This document shows, in pieces, positions 56,720-64,000 of a stretch of 64,000 nt of DNA. Each line of letters starts with the position of its first letter. Within the stretch, counting starts at the first letter, position 1. The DNA is from Whitmania pigra. Taxonomy: Eukaryota > Annelida > Clitellata > Hirudinida > Haemopidae. Both the position numbers and the translations under genes were made by a program. The notes under the pieces were generated by a model. That model did no database searches. It worked only from the letters and a program-made list of their open reading frames with translations, and was not told the DNA's origin. The DNA lies in NCBI GenBank assembly GCA_021613335.1, contig JAJTWR010000251.1, positions 3,592,501-3,656,500 of the forward strand. Direction: 5' to 3'.

Positions 56720-59080
56720 AATAACAACAATAATGTTAATAATAACAACGGGTGATTTTTTATGATGCCTCATCTTTTTTGGTTCAGTCATATCATTCAG
56801 TTATCCTGAATAGGCTTATAATCTATAAATTTGCAAATGGAAACTTAGAAAATCCCACCTCTGCCACTTGGCATATGCCCGGATCAGAAATGACATGGAG
56901 GATCCTGGGCAGGTGGGGCTGAAGTTGAACAGCCTGCGACCCTGTGATGACGTGAGCGAGGATGAAGATGGAGCCGTGGGACTGGGAGATCTTAATGTTC
57001 TCAGTGATCATCTTACACCAGATGTCCACGTCCACAAAGTAACCAATCAACTCTGAGCTTTTCATCACCTATGATCACCATTATTGAGATATTCTCAATG
57101 ATAGGTTGAAATGTTAATGTTTGGTGATAATAAAAATAAAATTATAGCACACAGTTGAAAATGAAATGATAATAAATGCAATAGTAACAACAAATGAAAT
57201 TAGATCTTGGCATTGGTTAGCTCAATCGGTTGCATTCTTGCACATGGTATTAACAGAAATCAACTTAATACGTTGCATTAATAACTCAGCCTGCAACGAT
57301 GGCATGCACGTAGGGCACTAAGAAGTGCCTTCACAATCAGATACATAAGTCTCAAAATATAGGCTAAATAGAAATAAACAGAATAATTATATTTCTAATT
57401 AAGAATTAGAGTTAAAGAATTCAATCTTTCAAGTGGAATGCAAAATCAACTCACAAATTCCACGACTTTTGATTCTTCATCACAGCAGGCCTTATAGAGT
57501 CCCAGGAGAGTCTTATCAAGGTGTTGCGTCACATTGTTCTCCTCGTTGGCAAGCATTACGTACAGCAACTTTGCCGCCTGGAGTCTCGTGTCAGCATTCC
57601 AATCTGCCATGTCGTTGACTATGGCAGGCAGAATCTTCGAATAATGGTTGTAGACCAACTGGCGACAACCAAGGTTTGGCCTTTTGACTGGAAGAATTAG
57701 AGCTAGCTTCGATTCAGTTCATAAAATAAACGACATTAGACATTGAATGTATTTAATGAAATTCTTACCATGCTTTGGATAATGATCTGGAGTAGGTTTC
57801 ATAAAGTCAATTTTATCTTTCAAGTCATTTTCATTTTCAGATTCATACTTCATGCCTGCACAAATTATGATTATAGTTGGACAGTTAAAGATTATCCTAT
57901 CATTTGGTGTACTGATGGAGAAGCAAATTAAATTAGTAAAGCACAGTTAATTACTGACAAAGTTAAGATATGCTGATTCGTTTTACAGCATTGTTTTAAA
58001 CATGCTTCAAACTATAACTTTAATTCATAATAAAACATAAATCCTAACAACATTCTATCCAAAATCAACGCACCAATGTCGTGCCACAATCCTTCGGCTT
58101 CCTCTCGTATCTCCAGAGTTTCATCGTTGAATCCAGAAAGAAGGAGGGGAATGAGCTTCGGCTGATACGAATATCGGTCGGGCAAATCCAGGAGCCACCC
58201 GCCAACCACTTGGATGACCGCCATACGTACAGAGGGCACAGGGTCAAATAGCCTTTGGGCAAGATGTGAAACCACATCATCAACAGATTTTCCATTTCCA
58301 TATTGAATAACAGTGCCTGAGGAACAGAGATGAAACCATTAAAATAATGTGTAAGTCAAATTTCCGCAATATTGTTAACATGAATATTCATTTGGTAACA
58401 GTATAAACTTTACCAATTGTCTGGATGACGAGAGCCCTAACTTTGGAGTGCTGGTGTGTCACAGTAAGCAAAAGGGGCTTTATCAATGTCTCCGAATGGT
58501 GATAGAATTGTTCTGGAATGGCTTTGGCCATCTGAGATGCACATTCGCAACTACACTTACGTATCTCTGAGTATGTGTCAGTGATGGTCTGCTGCAAGAT
58601 TTTAACCACATCATTCACAAATGGTGACACTTTTTTCTTACAAATTTGTATAATCTGTTCCAAGAATTTTAGTAGTTGGAGACGTATTTCTTCGGATGTT
58701 TCGACAATATCTTGTTGAGCCAAGCGCTTTACAAGAGTAGGAAATATTTTAATCAGCAAGCAATCTGGACTAGGTACTGTTGCAAAAACTTTGCAAATAA
58801 TTGAAATTGACAAATGTCGACATTGCTCCACAGGATCGCTAAATATTCTCAGGAGAGAGTTTATAAAGTGTTCTGAAGCAAAAACTTTCAGATTTTCTGT
58901 TTCATGACATTCTTCGGCTACGATTTGATTAATGTCTGTCAAAGCCTTTTTACGGACATTCTTGTTTTCTTCATGTAAACAATTTATAGGGCGCTGAACT
59001 TTTCTCACAACATCGTCATCCTGATTGTTCGTTTTAGCTGAAGACGTTTGAAAATCACGGGCAATAGCGTCAGCCATCAT
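53531..59080 (-). CDS. DNAAF5: Dynein axonemal assembly factor 5 (HEATR2)
   Basis: Eleven exons in phase on the minus strand: 59080-58414, 58316-58074, 57855-57769, 57687-57455, 57068-56859, 56481-56338, 55561-55390, 55186-55039, 54703-54556, 54185-53831 and 53667-53531; 847 residues (human about 855). It is built of HEAT repeats throughout. Family-specific stretches include [88 protein letters not shown] and [18 protein letters not shown]. The protein helps assemble axonemal dynein arms in the cytoplasm, and its loss in humans causes primary ciliary dyskinesia, so this animal has motile cilia or flagellated sperm. The start is MMADAIA; the second Met could also be used. Three SINE-like insertions lie in its introns. 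Confidence 0.95.
55674..55855 (+). mobile_element. tRNA-like SINE, family 2
   Basis: A box A-like TTAGCTGAATTAG head and box B-like TATTTGAAACCCAGCC are followed by two copies of CGCTATATAAATG, a tail word common in invertebrate SINEs. It lies in DNAAF5 intron 7-side sequence next to the family 1 copy at 55889. It is not a functional tRNA gene: no cloverleaf closes. Confidence 0.55.
55889..56010 (-). mobile_element. tRNA-derived SINE, family 1, best copy
   Basis: On the minus strand: CCCGCATGGCCTAACGGTT (box A), GGGGTTCAAACCCCG (box B), then CATCTAGACATGCAACGGAC and AATAAAAC, ending in an A/T-rich run. It is the cleanest of three copies and lies in a DNAAF5 intron. Confidence 0.8.
56671..56745. 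repeat. GAT/AAT/AAC microsatellite in a DNAAF5 intron
   Basis: GAT triplets pass into AAT and AAC triplets. Low complexity only. Confidence 0.8.
57205..57345 (+). mobile_element. tRNA-like SINE, family 2, degenerate
   Basis: GGTTAGCTCAATCGGTTGC resembles a tRNA 5' half with box A, and the AACTCAGCCTGCA downstream matches the corresponding part at 55740. Box B is worn. It lies in a DNAAF5 intron. Confidence 0.45.
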
Positions 59081-60641
59081 ATCGACGTTTCCTTAGTAGC
59101 AAAACTTCCGCTCTTAAAAATGCATTTGACCACAAATTCCTATTTAAATGGCCTAAGCGTTGTAATTCGTTTTATCGCAAGCAAAATAATATTTTTAAAT
59201 TATTGACAAAAAAATTATGTTTGCTAATGAAAAAACCGAGACGATCGCTTGAGTTTAATAAAACTTTTCATAGTTTCATCGTATTCACCGAGTTCCATAG
59301 ACTCTTTCAACTACGCTTGATTTTTAGATAAATGCACCAATACGCATAAGTTGTGTTTACCGTCAATATTATGACAATTTCAGTTTATTTAGAAACTGCA
59401 AACCTTACCAAATAACATGGTATTTCGTTCGTTATATAATAATGAGTCATTAAATTTTTGTTTGTAGTTTCTGTTATTAACCGTTTGATCACTTTAACAT
59501 AACATAACATAACATAACATAACATAACATTAATTTATAGTGGTTTAAGGAAACTAATGTCTATGTGATAAACCAATCCTAATTTTTAAAATCAGTATCC
59601 AAAGTTCGATAGTCGTATTTTAAATACTTCTAACGAAAAAATGCTTTCAGCTTTTAATGGGAAACCTAGAGTTAATGAAATATTTTTCTAAATGCCAAAC
59701 TTATTTTAACAAATATCCGAATTTAGTTATTAGTGGTCTCTGTTCCAATGGAACTTCAGGACCTAGAACAGCTTTCATTTAAGATGAAATATGAAATCTG
59801 GGTGGATTGTTCGTTGGCTTATTATCTTTTCAGAAATGTTTCTAATGTTGTGCTTGTAACATTTAAAAAAAATGTCATCTCATGTTTTAGGATTTGGCTT
59901 CCCCTTTGGAAAAAGCTGAAATGACGTATCTGATGTCGATCACCAAAACCAGTTTTAAAAAATGGATTTATCCAACAAGTTTTTATTTAATAGTTTGGGA
60001 GATTAGAACCTCCAGCCCCCATCTAGATGTGTCACTATATGTTGGTAATTAAAGGGGGAAGTCGGCTCCGAATTTGAGGATATGGATATTCAGCGTCGCA
60101 CGTCAAGATGATATTTCGAAGAGGCGCGGGCATGGCAGATATGTCAGGGAGGTCTGACTTATTATTACTGCAGATATCTTGAAGTCTATTCTGTTGCGAG
60201 TGTCAGTGTAGGCCGTGAGGAGATGGAGGATGTTGATTTTGTTTGCTGTGTATAAGACATTCTCTTAATACTACCTGTATTTGTATTACCCGTCAGAGAA
60301 GCAGCTCAATCAACTTCTCTCTACTGATTTGCCTACAAACTTTTGTTAAAACAGATGGAGACGCCCACATAATCGTTTCGAAATATGTGTTAATTTAAAT
60401 TGATGATGATTATGATTATGGTTATGGTGACGATGGTGCTGCGCAAGTTTTATTTTTGGTTCAATCGGTCTCAAATAAGTGAGCAGTCTCGATATCTTTA
60501 AAGTATTGAGCCGTCAATTAGGAGTTTATCTATCTTTTCTATAGGTTTATTATTTCTCAAAAATTTCAATAAACATTGTTTCACAGTAAAAATTTATTTT
60601 AAAGTTTAACAATTTAAAACAGCAGATGTTCCTCACTCATG
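59081..60641. other. Intergenic region between DNAAF5 and the neuropeptide gene
   Basis: About 1.5 kb with the DNAAF5 promoter side on the left. A short plus-strand frame at 59733-59924 has no recognised domain. Confidence 0.5.
59496..59530. repeat. AACAT pentanucleotide repeat, seven units
   Basis: Seven perfect AACAT units in tandem, about 420 bp upstream of the DNAAF5 start. It is internal to the region and not telomere-like in unit. Confidence 0.95.
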
Positions 60642-61074
60642 TCAGTAAATAACGAAATTCTTTAGAAATCGAAGATATTCCCTTTGATAATCTCTGTGTT
60701 TTTTCCTGGCCATTTCTTCAGACACTTTCAAATTTCGAAGCGACATGTCCAAACTGAGATTTGGATCATCAGTGGTCTGTGTTTTTGGAGACCGTTTGAA
60801 ATTTGAGCAGCCAGAAAATGTATTGCAAAATACTCTTTTCGTCATTCTTAGCAGATTCTGAAATGTCATGTTATATTTCTTACATATATAATAAACATCA
60901 AATCATAAGACTAGAAGTCACAAATAGTTAGTTATAGCAAATAATTGAAATTTATAAGACACTTTCTTTGTCCGACTTGTCTGACTCTGGATAGTCCTCA
61001 AGCGGATCTGCCGATAGGAAATATGCGAGAGAGAAGAAACAAGCCACAAAAACCGTCGCAGTCAATCGAGACAT
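60642..61074 (-). CDS. CCAP-like neuropeptide precursor
   Basis: Two exons on the minus strand, 61074-60961 and 60857-60642, give a 109-residue precursor. Exon 1 begins MSRLTATVFVACFFSLAYFL, a clear signal peptide with cleavage likely after about residue 22, then an acidic spacer. Exon 2 contains TKR, the 12-residue peptide VFCNTFSGCSNF (residues 47-58), then KRSP: dibasic cleavage sites on both sides. FCN-x-F-x-GC is the disulfide core of crustacean cardioactive peptide (arthropod PFCNAFTGC-amide). Extension past the second Cys without an amidation Gly is a form I recall from molluscan CCAP relatives. A C-terminal propeptide follows. The acceptor (TTTCAG) is good. The donor (AGT/GTCTTA) is weak, but it is the one that keeps frame. 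There is a single peptide copy. Confidence 0.75.
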
Positions 61075-61199
61075 TTGTTCAAAATCAATTTTTCAAACTA
61101 AACAATCTTCATTCGAAGTATCTTTATTCTCTGAAACAGTATGATCAGTTTAATGTCGACAGACGCTCTTATATCGGCTCACAGATAGCCTGAATGCTC

Positions 61200-62103
61200 T
61201 GGTATTTTAATTGTGAAAAGGAAAAATATTCTCGAGAAATAAAAAGATGTTGATGACATCCTGTCTAGCATGCTATAGGAAAGAGAGCAGAATGCTGATT
61301 TCTGTTTCTGGCAGGAAACGTCAAGAAACACGTTGAATTATTAAGGGGCGAGTTTACTTAAGGAACTCATAAAAAAATCTACAGATGTGAATTGTCTTCT
61401 GGGTTTTTTCGTCTAATCTGACCATCGATTCATATTACCTATTTTAAATTTGTTAAAACATAAAAAGCATTCTAAATAATCTGGGTTAAGTTGAGGTTTA
61501 TGGAGTTTTAAACAACATGCGAAATGACAAAATAATTATTTTGGAGGTTGATTTGTGCTCGCATGGCCTAATTAATGGCTAAGGCTGCGCCTCTAATGAC
61601 GGCAGTGCGGATTTGAACCCCGCTGCGGGAGCAGCATCCTAACCGCCTAGCTATGCAACGGACGTTCAATTGTTTTTGCCACTTGCAAGGGACACAGTTT
61701 GAGGTCTCAAGTGTTTTACATCCACACAAGATTTCAAACACATACTACAAGCTTATTGCATCTACACAAGTTTTTTTATAATCTCAGAAAACTTGATAAC
61801 AGATCCAACAACCTTCAACTTCAGATTAGTCAAGTGTTTACTAAATGGAAATGTTATTTCAAGTGAATATATTAATGCCATTTTTTTGAAAATGATAATT
61901 TATTGCCATCACAATTTGATGGATCACCGATCAATGTACAAAATGTCTCAGTCTTTGCATAAGCTGTTCATAAAGAAACCAGGCAAGAACAAAGTAGAAA
62001 AATTATATTCATGTAATCAAAACTTGATGTTAAGATAGTGTATTGTTGTTTGTATCCATCAAACTGGCAGTAAGAGCGACATCTTTTTTCAAATACTGAA
62101 ACG
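61200..62103. other. Intergenic region with one SINE
   Basis: Besides the SINE at 61556-61670, a plus-strand frame of 81 codons (61793-62038) is open. It shows no signal peptide or domain and is probably chance. Confidence 0.45.
61556..61670 (+). mobile_element. tRNA-derived SINE, family 1
   Basis: CTCGCATGGCCTAATTAATGG (box A with a short insertion), GGATTTGAACCCCGC (box B) and CTAGCTATGCAACGGACG tail, in the same order as the copies at 39701 and 55889 but in plus orientation. Confidence 0.8.
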
Positions 62104-62580
62104 TTAGGCAACAGCTTTCAATTCTTCTGGGAGAGGGTTCTTTGGGTGCTTGTTTTCAAAATGTTGCTTGTATGTCTTTGTATCAGGCATCTGTGCCTGT
62201 GAACAGTTTTAGACACAACATTAGACTATACAAAATTAAAAAAATATTCAAACAGATCAGTATATTCATCACAAATCACATAAACTAACTTGCTTCATTT
62301 TATTAAATATTAACATCCTAAAACTATGGCTACAAATGGAGTCAATTTTAACAAATCAGTGATTCCAAACAAAACTTGAAATGTTACATAATTTAAAAAT
62401 CAGTAGTACTCCTAAAAAATAGCTTTAGTAGCAAAATCACACAACCTTGCAAACAGTGCATGAGTATACGAGAGCAGCCTGAGCCGATTTCTTCTGGTCT
62501 GAACCTTGGGCCTTTTTCAATTTTGCTTGTTTTTCAGCATTCTTTTGCTGGCTTTGAATTTTCTGTTGACCACGAGCCAT
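62104..62580 (-). CDS. ZNF706: Zinc finger protein 706
   Basis: Two exons on the minus strand, 62580-62446 and 62196-62104, encode 75 residues (human 76). It starts MARGQQKIQSQQKNAEK, a lysine/glutamine-rich 4F5/SERF-type N-terminus, followed by a single C2H2 finger, YSCTVCKAQMPDTKTYKQHFENKH, split by the intron after the second Cys, and the conserved end HPKNPLPEEL. The vertebrate protein is a small nuclear regulator linked to exit from stem-cell self-renewal; its molecular role is not settled. The intron (62197-62445) has standard GT-AG ends. Confidence 0.96.
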
Positions 62581-63394
62581 TACGCCGTCAAAATCACGAA
62601 AAAAGCAAATCAACAAACACGATTCCTAGTGTCGCTCACTTTCTTTTGTAATGATGAGTATTCAGAAGATAATTAAATTAAAAGTTCAGTTGTACTTACA
62701 AAAATATTTATTTAAAACATTTATAAAATTTGTAACATTGTTGTCAATATTTGTATTATATTAATAATGTTATAATTTTAGATCGTTTTTAAAATAGGTG
62801 ATCTAATTTGCACTATATAATGATATTATTATCTTTAAACTTGATAAATAAATTATTTATTTATATCAATTTATAGTCTACAATGCAAATTTAGACTATG
62901 CAAATAATCATTTGTTGATTTCAGGTGTGAAGTTACGAGACTGGTGAATTTTTTGCTTGATTTCAAATACGTATTATGCATAATAATTTTATTTATAATT
63001 TTTGTACTTTATTTATTTATCAAATGAAATTACATCAACGCATTTTTCGGACAATTCACCATACTTGTATAAAAGAAACGGCGATAATGGAAAATGAGTT
63101 AGGCATGACAAGGAGCAAGCTTCTTCTATGAGCGTCTTCTGCACACGAACTATTTATTCTTAGTTTTGATGCTTTAAGAATCTGACAACGTAGGGAGACG
63201 CGATCTTCAGTACTAAAAGCTAGATTTATTAAGTTAAAAACTGTACAAGAGAATGGCATGCATGTGTGTGAGCAATACGGGAGTTTTGGATCTGCTGAAA
63301 ATTAAGTGACATTTCATTCGATTTTTTGGCTTGAAATAAGGCGTTTTAAACATTTACTTGAGTTTATAATTTTTTTTTTTTTGTAGGAGGAGAA
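62581..63394. promoter_or_regulatory. Divergent 5' region of ZNF706 and the H6PD-type gene
   Basis: The two start codons lie 0.8 kb apart in opposite directions. An acceptor-like run of T followed by GTAG at about 63370-63385, only nine bases before the plus-strand ATG, suggests an upstream 5' leader exon or tr. Confidence 0.35.
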
Positions 63395-64000
63395 ATGGTC
63401 AAGCTGTTCAGATTCATCATTCTTTTGATTGTATCGTTTGTAGCAGAAGAGGGCAGGTGTAGTACTTGCTCCAAAGTTTCAGAGCCTCATTGCCCTGCCT
63501 CTTCAGGGGATGTCAAACACCTCAATATTGTGCTGTTTGGGGCAACAGGAAATCTGGCCAAGAAATATTTGTGGCAGTCTCTCTTTGAGGTTTAGATTTT
63601 AGCATTTTTAGTTATCTGCTATTTTTTTTAAATAGCTTATTTTATTATATTCCAGTGGCTTGTTATTGTTATATTAGTATGATATCGAAATAGTATAAAA
63701 AAATGTACTAACTTATGAATCAGGTGAGCATGTTCAGGTATATTATCAAGGTGACAATGTCATTAGAACAGGTAAGGCAGTTGAACAATCCAGTGCATTG
63801 AGTGCTTGAGGTCATACATTTGTTTGTGCTTGTTTGAGATTACATCATTCAATACTTGTTTGAACAGTCCTTGTGACATGGCAGAACAAAGGCAGTTGGA
63901 AGCTCTAATTAGCATACTTGAGTCATTATGTGGCCTCAAGCAATTGGGTCAAACATTACAGTGACACCTTGTGTGATAAACAGTACTAGTAGTAGTGGTA
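63395..64000 (+). CDS. H6PD: H6PD-type ER hexose-6-phosphate dehydrogenase, first exon
   Basis: Coding exon 1 (63395-63589) ends in phase 0 at CTTTGAG/GTTTAG; the rest of the gene lies beyond the window. MVKLFRFIILLIVSFVAEEG is a signal peptide. The NADP-binding start of the glucose-6-phosphate dehydrogenase fold follows: LNIVLFGATGNLAKKYLWQSLFE, with the GxTGxLAxK motif. The luminal signal plus KKYLW rather than the cytosolic G6PD sequence points to H6PD, which oxidises glucose-6-phosphate in the endoplasmic reticulum and supplies NADPH there. The residual 63590-64000 is intron 1. Only the N-terminus is seen, so the lactonase half typical of H6PD is unverified. Confidence 0.8.

Noticed and set aside
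61793..62038. Plus-strand frame of 81 codons
   Set aside because: No recognisable motif, AT-rich codon use, next to a SINE; probably chance.

Overview
The window is AT-rich, intron-dense animal DNA and reads as an invertebrate genome. The gene set (FOXK, UBE2O, MXD/MXI1-like, DNAAF5, Neuralized) fits a bilaterian. A CCAP-type neuropeptide precursor whose peptide runs past its second cysteine without an amidation glycine points to a lophotrochozoan (annelid or mollusc-like). That taxon is inferred from family resemblance; no rRNA or mitochondrial marker is present. I assembled ten protein-coding genes exon by exon from splice signals, reading-frame phase and protein-family similarity recalled from memory. 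No database search was possible.

Layout from left to right. 1-7387 is gene-poor: microsatellites, a MITE with 8-bp target duplications and a decayed R2-like retrotransposon. 7388-10507 (+) is a Neuralized E3 ligase. 10841-13711 (-) is RNase H1. 14814-17111 (+) is an MXD/MXI1-like bHLH-zipper repressor. 18463-25335 (-) is pseudouridine synthase PUS1. 25336-29036 is a transposon graveyard: a hAT fragment with intact ends, and a Ty3/gypsy-like pol end with LTR. 29037-40597 (-) is UBE2O in 24 exons. 43226-52508 (-) is FOXK, with a mariner and a pogo-like relic in its introns. 53531-59080 (-) is DNAAF5. 60642-61074 (-) is the neuropeptide precursor. 62104-62580 (-) is ZNF706. 63395 to the right edge (+) is the first exon of an H6PD-type endoplasmic-reticulum hexose-6-phosphate dehydrogenase.

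The genes are not a functional cluster. They cover Notch-ligand ubiquitination, R-loop removal, Myc/Max antagonism, tRNA modification, E2/E3 ubiquitination, forkhead transcription, ciliary dynein assembly and peptide signalling. Neuralized/RNASEH1 and MXD/PUS1 are tail-to-tail. RNASEH1/MXD and ZNF706/H6PD are head-to-head and may share promoter regions.

The most unusual observations are two AT-AC introns in PUS1, one with minor-spliceosome (U12) signals and one with a U2-like ATAAGT donor; a likely GC-AG intron in the MXD gene; a ten-codon first exon in Neuralized that encodes an N-myristoylation motif; and the CCAP-like precursor. A tRNA-derived SINE family (three copies plus an orphan tail) and several DNA transposons with recognisable ends also occur.
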